Positions 37,821 to 46,525 of a DNA stretch of 64,000 nucleotides are shown piece after piece (position 1 is the stretch's first letter; each line of letters opens with the position of its first letter). Source of the stretch: Paraburkholderia franconis (GTDB lineage: Bacteria; Pseudomonadota; Gammaproteobacteria; Burkholderiales; Burkholderiaceae). The DNA is taken from contig NZ_WHNP01000003.1 of assembly GCF_009362735.1 (NCBI RefSeq), forward strand, positions 248,001 through 312,000, given 5' to 3'. The position numbers and the translations under genes were made by a program. The notes under the pieces are model-generated. The model searched no databases. It was not told where the DNA came from and saw nothing but the letters and a program-made list of their open reading frames with translations.

Positions 37821-37870
37821 ACTGTCAGGTTTTCTGACTGTACAGTTCTTTGGAAACTGTTCAGTACTGT
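37821..37870. promoter_or_regulatory. MocR binding-box array
   Basis: Repeated boxes in the divergent gap: ACTGTCAG (37821), the perfect palindrome ACTGTACAGT (37837-37846), ACTGTTCAGT (37856-37865) and a further ACTGT (37866). Spacing is 16, 19 and 10 bases. Direct and inverted repeats of this sort are the usual MocR operator layout. Confidence 0.65.
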
Positions 37871-37938
37871 GCATGTGACAGCCATCATCGCACGCCAATA
37901 ATGGATGCAAGCGAAAAAGCTTTTCAAGGAGCACTGCG

Positions 37939-38259
37939 ATGCGTGAAATCCGTACTTTCGAACTCGAACACGGCGAGCCGGCGAGCGCCTGGCGGGTCGC
38001 GCAGCCGCTCGCAGTGAACGTGCTGGCGGGCGAACTGTGGCTGACCGTCGAAGGCGATGCAGAGGACTATTGGCTCGCGCCGGGGGAGTCGTTCGAACTG
38101 AAGCGCGGCGCCGTCGCGTGGCTGAGCGCCGGACGCGAAGGCGTGCGGCTGTCGCTGACGGTTGCGGACGGCCGGCGCGAGATGGGCGACACGCTGCGCG
38201 TTCAGCGGCAGCGTCCGATGCGCTGGACGTGGATGCCGCGCCGGCTGTTTACCGCGTGA
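37939..38259 (+). CDS. DUF2917 family protein
   Basis: 106-residue small protein of a family common in Burkholderiaceae. It starts MREIRTFELEHGEPASAWRV; the central region (LTVEGDAEDYWLAPGESFEL) resembles a single cupin-like beta-barrel, and no metal ligands are evident. Function unknown. AAGGAGCACTGCG precedes the ATG. It is divergent from the MocR regulator, and its expression is probably set by the boxes between them. Confidence 0.8.
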   Translation: MREIRTFELEHGEPASAWRVAQPLAVNVLAGELWLTVEGDAEDYWLAPGESFELKRGAVAWLSAGREGVRLSLTVADGRREMGDTLRVQRQRPMRWTWMPRRLFTA

Positions 38260-38298
38260 CGGCGGTTTCAGGTTTGCGATTCGCGGTTTAAAGCGCCG

Positions 38299-39555
38299 TC
38301 AGTCCGCTTCATACGCACCGATATACCTTGCGCGCGGACGGATCAGCCGGCCGTCGCTGGTCTGCTCGATCGCGTGCGCGATCCAGCCCGTCACGCGGCC
38401 CACTGCGAACAGCGTGAAGGCCGCGCCGGCGGGCAAGCCGAGCACCCGCTCGATGGCCGCGAGCGCGTAGTCGACGGTCGGCTCGGCGCCCGTCGTGTCG
38501 TGCACGGCGCGCGCAAGCCTTCGCGCTTCAGTCAGCGACGAGCGCATCGGCGCGCATTGACCGAGCAGATCGAGCAGCAGCCGCGCGCGCGGATCGCCGT
38601 CCGGATACAGCGGATGGCCGAAGCCCGACAGCGCCGGACCCGCCGCGCCATGCTCAGAATGCGCGAGCCGCGTGGCGAGATAGCGGTCGAGATCGGCGGC
38701 GCGCGCGGCTTCGTCGAACAACGCCGCGATGCGCGCCGTTTCTCCGCCATGCCGAGGCCCCGACAGCGCCGCGAGTCCGCCCGCGACGGCACCGAACAGA
38801 TGCGTGCCCGTCGACGTGATGCAGCGCACCGTGAACGTCGACGCATTCAGTTCGTGATCGGCACAGGCGACGAGCGCAGCGCGCAGCAGGTTGCTCTGCG
38901 CGCGGTTGCGCACGCCCCACGCGCTCGCGAGCTGCTTGTGCAGCGGTTCGTTCGATGGCGCAGCGGAAATCATCGCGCCCGCCAGCAGCCGGATCAGTGC
39001 GCAGGCATTGTCGAGCTGCGCATCGCGGCCGAGCGCCCAGACGCGCGGCATCTGCGCGGCGGCTGCGGGCAGCAGCACCAGCGCGCGATCGAGCGGCGCG
39101 CTGTCGCTCCACAGCTTCAGCCACGCCGACCATTGCGCGGCGGCGAGCGGCGCGGCAGGCGCATCGGCAATACGCCGCGCGCTGCATTCCCACAGCAGCG
39201 CCGCGACTTCTTCCAGCGTGGCCGTGCGCGCCAGTTCGATCGCGTCACGGCCACGGTATAGCAGCTTGCCGTCCGCGATCAGCGTGATCGACGATTCGAG
39301 CACGGGCACGCCCCAGTCCAACACTTTCTGCGCGACCTTGCCCGCGCGCTTGCCGTCTTCCTTGCGGCGCGCGAGACGCCGCACTTCGTCCGCATCGTAG
39401 AGACGCCGCTTGCCGTCCGCATCGGGCGTCGAGCGCAACATGCCCCGGCTGACGTACGCATAGAGCGTCGTGACGCTGATGCCGAGCATCGCGGCGGCTT
39501 CATCGGCGGACAGGTATCGGGCAGCGGAACTCACCTGGGTCCTCATTTGTGTCAT
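38299..39555 (-). CDS. Citrate synthase-family protein with N-terminal MerR-like helix-turn-helix
   Basis: 418 residues from the ATG at 39555. Residues ~10-65 form a helix-turn-helix (LSADEAAAMLGISVTTLYAYVSRG ending DADEVRRLARRK) of the MerR/excisionase type. Residues ~75-415 follow the citrate synthase fold and keep its catalytic triad: His in GPRHGGETAR, His in SGFGHPLYPDGDP and Asp in EPTVDYALA. It may therefore be both enzyme and DNA-binding protein. Earlier (39606) and later (39546) in-frame ATGs exist; the earliest overlaps an inverted repeat and is less likely. It is divergent from a CoA-transferase gene. Confidence 0.85.
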   Translation of the reverse strand: MTQMRTQVSSAARYLSADEAAAMLGISVTTLYAYVSRGMLRSTPDADGKRRLYDADEVRRLARRKEDGKRAGKVAQKVLDWGVPVLESSITLIADGKLLYRGRDAIELARTATLEEVAALLWECSARRIADAPAAPLAAAQWSAWLKLWSDSAPLDRALVLLPAAAAQMPRVWALGRDAQLDNACALIRLLAGAMISAAPSNEPLHKQLASAWGVRNRAQSNLLRAALVACADHELNASTFTVRCITSTGTHLFGAVAGGLAALSGPRHGGETARIAALFDEAARAADLDRYLATRLAHSEHGAAGPALSGFGHPLYPDGDPRARLLLDLLGQCAPMRSSLTEARRLARAVHDTTGAEPTVDYALAAIERVLGLPAGAAFTLFAVGRVTGWIAHAIEQTSDGRLIRPRARYIGAYEAD

Positions 39556-39589
39556 ATCGAAGGGGCAAAGCCAAAGAAAACGATATATG

Positions 39590-39606
39590 TTGATTATATG
39601 AATCAA
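39590..39606. promoter_or_regulatory. Inverted repeat between citrate synthase-like and CoA-transferase genes
   Basis: Perfect arms TTGATT and AATCAA around ATATG, in the A/T-rich divergent gap. A further GATTGATCA follows at 39607. Likely operator for the adjacent helix-turn-helix protein. Confidence 0.55.
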
Positions 39607-39670
39607 GATTGATCATGACGAGCGGCAAATCTAGACTGAGTCACGCCTTCGTTCCGGATGCCCGCTCATC

Positions 39671-41065
39671 ATGACGCCCCAACTCGCTCTCGATCATCTG
39701 TGGTCCGTTGCCGGTTGCGATCCGGCCTTGCTCGATTACGCGGCCATCGACGGCAATGACCCGTCGCTGCCTTCCGTGTTCCGCGTCGGGACGCTCGCGA
39801 GCGCGTCGATTGCGGCGATGGGTCTGGCCGCCGCCGAATGCTTCAGGCTGCGCACGGGCCGTATGCAGCGCGTCGATGTGAGCGTGCGGCGCGCGCTCAT
39901 CGCGTTTCGCAGCGAGCGTTATCTGCGCGTCAACGATGGCCTCCCGCCCGAATTGCGCCATCCCGTCACGGGCTTCTACGCGACGCGCGATAGCCGCTGG
40001 ATTCAGTTGCACACGAACTTTCCGCATCATCTGCAAGGCGTGCTGAAGGTGCTCGGCTGCGACGGCGATCCGGGCGCCGTGGCCGAAGCGATACGTGGCT
40101 GGGACGGTGCGAAGCTCGACCAGACGCTCGCCGATGCTGGCCTGTGCGCCGCGCTGATCCGCTCGCCGCGCGAATGGGCCGCGCTCGACCAGGCGAAGGC
40201 GATTGCGGATCTGCCGCTCTTCGAAATCGAACGGATCGGCGACGCGCCGCCGGAAGCACCGGGGCGGGACGCGGCGCAGCGGCCGCTGACGGGGACGCGC
40301 GTGCTCGATCTGTCGCGGATCATCGCGGGACCCGTGGCCGGGCGCGCGCTCGCGCAGCATGGCGCGGACGTCTTGCTGATCAACGGGCCGCATCTGCCGA
40401 ACATCGCGCCGCTCGTCATCGATAACGGACGCGGCAAGCGCTCGGCGACGCTCGATCTGCGCGAGTCCGCCGCACGCGAGCAGTTGCACGCGCTCGCCGC
40501 CGATGCCGATGTGTTCCTTCAGGCGTACCGGCCGGGCTCGCTTGCTTCGCGCGGCTTTGCGCCCGAAGCGCTCGCGCGGATCAGGCCGGGCACCGTCTGC
40601 GTGTCGATTTCGGCGTATGGGCATGCGGGTCCGTGGGCGACGCGGCGCGGCTTCGACAGTCTCGTGCAGTCGGCGAGCGGCATCGCGTACACGGAGAGTC
40701 ACGCGGCGGGCGTCGAAGGGCCGAAGCATCTGCCGTGTCAGGCGCTCGATCACGCGACGGGCTATCTCGCCGCGTTCGGCGCGATGGTCGCGCTGGCGCG
40801 CCGCGCGCAAGAGGGCGGAAGCTGGCACGTGCGGTTGTCGCTTGCGCAGACGGGGCGCTGGTTGCAATCGATGGGACAGATCGAGGACGGCTGGCGCGCG
40901 CCCGACGTGAAATACGACGACGTGCAGGACTGTCTGCACGAAGTCGACTCGCCGTTCGGCCTCGTGCGCGCGGCGGCGCCCGCCGAGCGGATGTCCGAGA
41001 CGCCCGCGTTCTATGCTCGGCCGCCCGTGCCGATCGGCACCGACGCGGCGCGCTGGGAAGACTGA
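39671..41065 (+). CDS. CoA-transferase family III (CaiB/BaiF) protein with unusual domain order
   Basis: 464 residues. The part from ~210 onward begins PLTGTRVLDLSRIIAGPVAG, which is the usual N-terminus of CaiB/BaiF enzymes, and continues through VFLQAYRPGSLASRGF to LPCQALDHATGYL, whose Asp fits the catalytic position. The first ~190 residues (HPVTGFYATRDSRWIQLHTN, SPREWAALDQ) resemble the portion that normally follows it. The domain order thus looks permuted or duplicated. It faces the HTH-citrate synthase-like gene, suggesting a shared pathway using a CoA thioester. Confidence 0.8.
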   Translation: MTPQLALDHLWSVAGCDPALLDYAAIDGNDPSLPSVFRVGTLASASIAAMGLAAAECFRLRTGRMQRVDVSVRRALIAFRSERYLRVNDGLPPELRHPVTGFYATRDSRWIQLHTNFPHHLQGVLKVLGCDGDPGAVAEAIRGWDGAKLDQTLADAGLCAALIRSPREWAALDQAKAIADLPLFEIERIGDAPPEAPGRDAAQRPLTGTRVLDLSRIIAGPVAGRALAQHGADVLLINGPHLPNIAPLVIDNGRGKRSATLDLRESAAREQLHALAADADVFLQAYRPGSLASRGFAPEALARIRPGTVCVSISAYGHAGPWATRRGFDSLVQSASGIAYTESHAAGVEGPKHLPCQALDHATGYLAAFGAMVALARRAQEGGSWHVRLSLAQTGRWLQSMGQIEDGWRAPDVKYDDVQDCLHEVDSPFGLVRAAAPAERMSETPAFYARPPVPIGTDAARWED

Positions 41066-41095
41066 ACCTCGCCGACCAGCCGGAACCGACGCGCG

Positions 41096-41842
41096 CTACT
41101 TGCGCAGCTCGGCGACGAAGTCGTAGTAATCGTTGCGGCAGTAGGTGTCGGTGAGCTCGATCGCGCGCTGGTCCGCTGTGTAGCCGACACGTGTGATCAG
41201 CAGCAGCGCTTCGTTCGGCGCGATGCTCATCTGCTGCGCGATCTCGTCGCTCGCGTTGACCGCGCGGAAGTGCTGCAACGCGCGCACGATCGTCAGCCCG
41301 CGCTGCTCGAGATACGTGTACAGCGAATCGCCGATGGCCTGCGGGTCGGGAATGATCGAAGCGGGGAACGTCGAGTTTTCGACGGCCATCACGATGCCGT
41401 CCGCGAGACGCAAGCGACGCAAACGCGTGACGGCGGCGGCGGGCGACAGCCCGAGCTGGATCACTTCATCGCGATTGGCGGGCACGATCTCACGCGAGAG
41501 CCACTGCGAGCTTGGCGTGAAGCCGCGCCGGCGCAGCATTTCGCTGAAGCTCGACAGGCGCGACAGCGGGTCTTCGTAGCGCGGCGTGATGAAGCTGCCC
41601 GCGCCTTGCGAACGGCGGATCAGCCCCTGTTCGACGAGCAGCGCGATCGCCTTGCGTGCGGTGATTCGCGATACGCCGAGCGCTTCCGATAACACGCGCT
41701 CCGACGGCAGCGCTTCGCCTGCGTTCCAGCGGTTCTCGTGGATCGCGTTGCCGAGCTTGCGGGCGAGCTGAAGATACAGCGGAGTGTCGTTTTCCGGGTC
41801 CGGGCGCAGGTCGCGCCAGCGGTCTTCCGAGGCTGGATTCAT
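41096..41842 (-). CDS. GntR family regulator, HutC/UTRA subfamily
   Basis: 248-residue regulator: winged helix (residues ~20-85, PLYLQLARKLGNAIHENRW and LPSERVLSEALGVSRITARK) and a UTRA ligand-binding domain (~100-245, ending AIELTDTYCRNDYYDFVAEL). This layout is shared by HutC, NagR and PhnF. No sugar- or histidine-degradation gene is adjacent, so the ligand is unknown. The stop lies 30 bases from the convergent CoA-transferase stop. Confidence 0.92.
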   Translation of the reverse strand: MNPASEDRWRDLRPDPENDTPLYLQLARKLGNAIHENRWNAGEALPSERVLSEALGVSRITARKAIALLVEQGLIRRSQGAGSFITPRYEDPLSRLSSFSEMLRRRGFTPSSQWLSREIVPANRDEVIQLGLSPAAAVTRLRRLRLADGIVMAVENSTFPASIIPDPQAIGDSLYTYLEQRGLTIVRALQHFRAVNASDEIAQQMSIAPNEALLLITRVGYTADQRAIELTDTYCRNDYYDFVAELRK

Positions 41843-42006
41843 GTGACGGACGCAAGAAGGGCAAGCGGCAATTCTATGACATTGGCGCGCTGCGTTATAG
41901 CGGGGTTTTGCCGGGACGCCGATGCGTTTCGCGATCAGACGCTACACTCGTTGCGCTAGCCGATGCGAGAGCGCATCGTCATCACATCATCTGCGAGGAA
42001 TTGAAC

Positions 42007-42852
42007 ATGACGAACGACATCGCCAGCGTGACGCTGCCCGACGGCGAGCGCATTCCCAAGCTGGGGCAGGGCACGTGGGAGATGGGCGAGCATCCGTCGC
42101 GCCGCAAAGCCGAGATCGAGGCGCTGCGTGGCGGCATCGAACTGGGCATGACGTTGATCGATACGGCTGAAATGTACGGCGAAGGCGCGACGGAATCGCT
42201 ACTCGGCGAGGCGTTGCACGGTCTGCGCGACGATGTGTTTCTCGTCAGCAAGGTCTATCCGCACAACGCGAGCAAACGCGGCGTGCAGCATGCGTGCGAG
42301 CAGTCGTTGAAGCGACTGAAGACGGATCGCATCGATCTGTATCTGCTGCACTGGCGCGGATCGGTGCCGCTCGAGGAGACGGTCGCCGGCTTCGAAGCGC
42401 TGCGCCGCGACGGCAAGATACGTCATTGGGGCGTGAGCAACTTCGACGTCGACGATATGGAAGAGCTCGTCGCCGTTCCTCATGGCGATGCGTGCGCGAC
42501 CAATCAGATTCTCTACAACGTCGCGCGGCGCGGGGCGGAGTTCGATCTGTTCCCCTGGCTCGTGGAGCGCAAGATGCCCGCGATGGCGTATAGCCCCGTC
42601 GATCACGCTCGGCTGCCGAAGCGCTCGCCGCTCGACGATATCGCCGATGCGCACAATGTCTCCGTGATTCAGGTCGCGCTCGCGTGGGTGCTGCGGCAGC
42701 CGGACGTGCTCGCGATTCCGAAGTCCGGGCGCATCGAGCATGTGCGCGACAACGCTCGCGCGCTCGAGCTTCGTCTTTCTGCCGATGACCTCGCTGCTAT
42801 CGATGCGCACTTTCGTCCGCCGGGAAGCAAGCGGCCGCTCGAGATGCTTTGA
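42007..42852 (+). CDS. Aldo/keto reductase
   Basis: 281-residue NADPH-dependent oxidoreductase of the AKR family. The catalytic tetrad is readable: Asp and Tyr in LIDTAEMYGEG, Lys in LVSKVYPHN and His in LYLLHWRGS. The C-terminal cofactor region includes LAIPKSGRIEHVRDN. The ATG at 42007 follows GCGAGGAA. Family resemblance is to the 2,5-diketogluconate-reductase-like group; the substrate is unknown. Confidence 0.9.
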   Translation: MTNDIASVTLPDGERIPKLGQGTWEMGEHPSRRKAEIEALRGGIELGMTLIDTAEMYGEGATESLLGEALHGLRDDVFLVSKVYPHNASKRGVQHACEQSLKRLKTDRIDLYLLHWRGSVPLEETVAGFEALRRDGKIRHWGVSNFDVDDMEELVAVPHGDACATNQILYNVARRGAEFDLFPWLVERKMPAMAYSPVDHARLPKRSPLDDIADAHNVSVIQVALAWVLRQPDVLAIPKSGRIEHVRDNARALELRLSADDLAAIDAHFRPPGSKRPLEML

Positions 42853-43069
42853 GCGTGAAATGCGTTGGTTTTATGTGAGTTGGGTCGGGTGATCTGCGGG
42901 GCTTCGTGCGTCTGCGTCTCGCGTTTGATGTTCGAGTTGGGTCACGGCCCAGGCGGTGACGTTCGCTCGGGGGATTGGAACGTCACCGCCAATGCTTGCC
43001 AGGAAGCGTCTACGCATTATGTGTGATTGTTGTCTTGGGTGAACGGCGCGTGGCGCCGCCCGTTGGACC

Positions 43070-43942
43070 TTAGTGTCCGTTGCCACCGCCGTGACCGCCG
43101 CCTGACCCTGAGCCGCCACCGTAGCCACCACCTTTACCGAAACCACCCGCGCCAAAGCCGCCTCCAAAGCCGCCGCCGACACCTCCACTGCCGAAGCCGC
43201 CGCCCGGGCCACTCGGGCCGCCATGGCCGCCGCCACAACCGCAGCCGCCATTGCTACCACCGCCACCATTCCCACCACTGCCACCGTTACCGCCGCCGCC
43301 GTTACCACCGCCGTTCCCACCACCGCCGTTCCCACCACCGCCACCGTTACCGCCGCCGCCGTTGCCACCGCCGCCGTTGCCACCGCCACCACCATTACCG
43401 CCACCGCTTCCACCACCGCCACCGCCACCGCTTCCACCACCATTCCCACTTCCGTGGCCCGAGCCACCCGCGCCACCCGACCCACCGAAACCACCACTGC
43501 CTGAATTCCCACTCGGACCTGCCGCAGCTCCGCCGCCAGAGCTGCCGCCGCCACTACCACTACCGCCCGAAGAAGCCCCAGCCGCACCCGAAGCACCGGC
43601 CGCACCCGCGCCGCCGCTGCCGCGCCCGCCATTGGCCGAGCAGTTGCCGGGGTTGCCACTACAAGTCTTGAGCAGAAAGACGGACGCCGCGTCGTCGGCT
43701 GCCGTCGTCGTGATGGACTGCGCGCCTGTCGAATCCGCATCATTCTGAGCGAGCTGAGTCGCAGCCGACGCTCCGCTTGCCATGAGCGGCGCATCGGCTG
43801 TGACGATCCACCTCGGAATCACTTCGTCGGTGGATGCGGCCTGAACGAACTGGGCCGCCATCAAAGTCCCCGCGCCTACCGCGAAGGCTGCCGTACCGTT
43901 TATTGTCTTGTAGTAGTACGTAGCAAGTTTGTTCGTATTCAT
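43070..43942 (-). CDS. Secreted glycine-rich low-complexity protein
   Basis: 290 residues. The N-terminus has a signal peptide (MNTNKLATYYYKT then GTAAFAVGAGTLMAAQFVQAA, cleavage near residue 38). A normal-composition segment (~39-105) carries two cysteines (TCSGNPGNCS), and the last ~180 residues are almost only Gly with Asn, Ser and a few Ala, built from units like GGGGNGGGG. No family is recognised. The ATG at 43942 follows GGGAGAGGTGCG, a good ribosome-binding site. On the reverse strand this region reads as long Pro/His/Thr-rich frames, which are artefacts of the repeats. Confidence 0.8.
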   Translation of the reverse strand: MNTNKLATYYYKTINGTAAFAVGAGTLMAAQFVQAASTDEVIPRWIVTADAPLMASGASAATQLAQNDADSTGAQSITTTAADDAASVFLLKTCSGNPGNCSANGGRGSGGAGAAGASGAAGASSGGSGSGGGSSGGGAAAGPSGNSGSGGFGGSGGAGGSGHGSGNGGGSGGGGGGGSGGGNGGGGGNGGGGNGGGGNGGGGGNGGGGNGGGNGGGGNGGSGGNGGGGSNGGCGCGGGHGGPSGPGGGFGSGGVGGGFGGGFGAGGFGKGGGYGGGSGSGGGHGGGNGH

Positions 43943-44389
43943 CGCACCTCTCCCGAGGAAACGACGCCCCCGCAAGCCGTCATCCCTTTATGCTGCTTTT
44001 TGCTTTTGTCCCGTTTGCTCTGTCGAGCCACGCGTGGGCCGGAAGTCCGCGGCGTTCATCAGATGCGAGACCGGCTGTCCTCTGCGTCGTTGCGTCGTTC
44101 GTGTACCGGCGCAAGGCGGCATGCCCGAGGATTTGTCGATCTCGCCGCAACCCCATGCGTGACTGTCGTTTAGCGATAAACATGCCATTGCGCGCGCACG
44201 CCCGCCGCGTATGGCACTGATGTGACAGCCCGATTGCTCGCGCGTCGGAACGGATGAAAAACGTTTCGGACATGAAACGCAGGCCGCAAATCGCGCGGCT
44301 TTTCGTTTCAGCGATGTCGATGAGCGCTGCGTCAGCGATGTTGATGAGCGGTGTCGGCGATGCTCGATGAGCGCGGTCGAACAGCCGTT
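43943..44389. other. Region between glycine-rich gene and ABC operon
   Basis: 447 bases with no supportable gene. It contains the upstream region of the glycine-rich gene and a three-copy direct repeat near the ABC ATPase stop. Confidence 0.5.
44308..44373. repeat. Three-copy direct repeat
   Basis: TCAGCGATGTCGATGAGCG (44308), TCAGCGATGTTGATGAGCG (44332) and TCGGCGATGCTCGATGAGCG (44354), with periods of 24 and 22 bases. No function seen. Confidence 0.7.
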
Positions 44390-46525
44390 TCAGTCGCGGC
44401 GTTGAAGGACACGCAACTCGTCGACGGGAATGTGGCAACGGATGCGATGTCCGTCGCCGGCATCGGTGAAGGGCGGGTCCTGCTGCTCGCAGATTGCGCC
44501 GAGCTTGCGCGGACAGCGCGTATGAAAGACGCAGCCCGACGGCGGCGAAGCGGCGCTCGGCAATTCGCCCGACAGGCGGATGCGCTGCGTGCGACTGTTG
44601 TCGCGTGCTTCGTCCGGCTCGCCGGCGTGCCCATCGAGCGTCGGCACGGAAGAAAGCAGCGCTTCCGTATAAGGATGATGCGGACCGCCGAACACGGCGT
44701 CGGCGGGCCCGATTTCGAGCAGCCGGCCAACGTACAGCACCGCGATGCGATCCGACAGATACCGCACGACATGCAGATCGTGCGAGATGAACACATAGCT
44801 CACGCCGCGATCGTGCTGCAGATCGGCGAGCAGATTGAGGATCGCGGCCTGCACGGACACGTCGAGCGCGGAGGTTGGCTCGTCGCACACGACGATGCGC
44901 GGATCGCCCGCAAACGCGCGCGCAATCGCGACGCGCTGCTTCAATCCGCCCGACAGTTGCCGCGTGCGCGAAGTCAGATAGCGGTCGGGCAGCCTCACGG
45001 CTTGCGTCAGCGACGCGAGCCTTTCGTCGCGCGCGGGCCCATGCAGCGAGGACAGGCGCGACAGCGCGCGGCCGATCAATCGCTTGACGGAATGCGCGCG
45101 ATTGAGCGCGGAGTCCGGATTCTGGAAGACGATCTGCAGCGACTTCACCTGATCGTCGTTGCGATTCGTGACGCGCGGCGGCAGGCGCGCGCCGTCGAGT
45201 TCGATGACGCTGCCCGCGTCGGGCGAAATAAGGCCGAGCAGCAGCTTCGCGAGCGTCGTCTTGCCGCTGCCCGATTCGCCGACGAGGCCGAGCGTCTCTC
45301 CCTTCGCGAGTTCGAGCGATACGTCGTCGACAGCGCGCAGCGTCGCGCCCGGAACGTGAAAAGTCTTCGACACGTTTTCCGCGCGCAGAACGGGCGAATG
45401 ATCGAGCGCGTTGCGTGCGTTATCGGACACATCGCTGGGCGCATCTCCGGACGCATGTAAGGCCGTCACGCGCGGCAGTTCGATCGCGCGTTCGTGATAG
45501 TGGCAGCGCGACATCTGATCGCCGTGCTGCGACCGCACGCGATAAGGCGGCGGCGCTTCATGACGGCAGCGGTCGTCGGCGAGACGGCAGCGCTCCGCGT
45601 AGATGCAGCCCTGCGTGACGGAGCCTGGCTGCGGCAGGCTGCCCGCGATCGTATCGAGCCGGTCGGTGTCCTTGCTGCGGCCCGAAGTGGGCAGACAGCG
45701 CAACAGGCCTACGGTGTACGGATGACGCGGCCGCGCGAACACATCCTGCGTCGCGCCTTCTTCGACGAGCTTGCCCGCATACAGTACGCCGACGCGCTCG
45801 CACATCCGGCCGATCACCGCGAGGTTGTGGCTGATGAAGAGTACGGCCGTGCCGAGCTCTTCGCGCAGTTGCGCGACGAGGTCGAGCACTTCGGCTTCGA
45901 CGGTGGCGTCGAGTCCTGTCGTCGGTTCGTCGAGAATCAGCAGCGCGGGTTGCGACGCGAGCGCCATCGCGATCACAACGCGCTGCTGCATGCCGCCCGA
46001 CAGCTGATGCGGATAACTGTCCATCACGCGCTCGGGCTCGGCGATGCGCACCTTGCGCAGCATCTCCGCAGTCCGTGTGAGCGCTTCATCGTAGGTCGCA
46101 CCGGACGCTTCGAACGCTTCCGACACCTGGCGCGCAACCGTCAGCGAAGGATTCAGCGCGCGGGACGGGTCCTGATAGACCATCGAGATCGCGTTCGCGC
46201 GCATCTCGCGCAGCGCGACGGCGTCGAGCGAATGCACCTCCTTGCCCGCAATCGAAATGCGGCCCGCCTTCACGCGGCCATTGCGCGGCAGATAGCGCAG
46301 CGTCGCCATCGCGACCGTCGACTTGCCGCAGCCCGATTCGCCGACGAGCCCGTACGACTCGCCGCGCCTGATTCGAAACGATACGTCCTGCAGCACTTCG
46401 CGCTCGCGTCCGCGCGCGCGGTACGTGACGGTGAGTCCGACGATCGTGAGCGCGTCCGACTGTTCGCTCTTCGACACATCGAACGCGGGAAACGAGGCGG
46501 GAGGTGAGGGAGGCGGCCCGTTCAT
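44390..46525 (-). CDS. Fused double ATPase of a peptide/nickel-type ABC importer
   Basis: 711-residue protein made of two ABC ATPase domains fused head to tail, equivalent to DppD plus DppF. First domain ~25-345: Walker A GESGCGKST (~62-70), signature LSGGMQQRV, Walker B LLILDEPT. Second domain ~378-705: Walker A GESGSGKTT (~416-424), signature LSGGLKQRV, VVCDEPTSALDVS. Each ends with a cysteine-containing oligopeptide-transporter tail (GCIYAERC; GCVFHTRCPRK). The start at 46525 overlaps the permease stop by four bases (ATGA). It is the last gene of the operon. Confidence 0.92.
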   Translation of the reverse strand: MNGPPPSPPASFPAFDVSKSEQSDALTIVGLTVTYRARGREREVLQDVSFRIRRGESYGLVGESGCGKSTVAMATLRYLPRNGRVKAGRISIAGKEVHSLDAVALREMRANAISMVYQDPSRALNPSLTVARQVSEAFEASGATYDEALTRTAEMLRKVRIAEPERVMDSYPHQLSGGMQQRVVIAMALASQPALLILDEPTTGLDATVEAEVLDLVAQLREELGTAVLFISHNLAVIGRMCERVGVLYAGKLVEEGATQDVFARPRHPYTVGLLRCLPTSGRSKDTDRLDTIAGSLPQPGSVTQGCIYAERCRLADDRCRHEAPPPYRVRSQHGDQMSRCHYHERAIELPRVTALHASGDAPSDVSDNARNALDHSPVLRAENVSKTFHVPGATLRAVDDVSLELAKGETLGLVGESGSGKTTLAKLLLGLISPDAGSVIELDGARLPPRVTNRNDDQVKSLQIVFQNPDSALNRAHSVKRLIGRALSRLSSLHGPARDERLASLTQAVRLPDRYLTSRTRQLSGGLKQRVAIARAFAGDPRIVVCDEPTSALDVSVQAAILNLLADLQHDRGVSYVFISHDLHVVRYLSDRIAVLYVGRLLEIGPADAVFGGPHHPYTEALLSSVPTLDGHAGEPDEARDNSRTQRIRLSGELPSAASPPSGCVFHTRCPRKLGAICEQQDPPFTDAGDGHRIRCHIPVDELRVLQRRD

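Noticed and set aside
43027..43748. Plus-strand Pro/His/Thr-rich open frames opposite the glycine-rich gene
   Set aside because: They are the complement of GGN repeats, lack ribosome-binding sites, and only the minus-strand frame has a signal peptide and start site.
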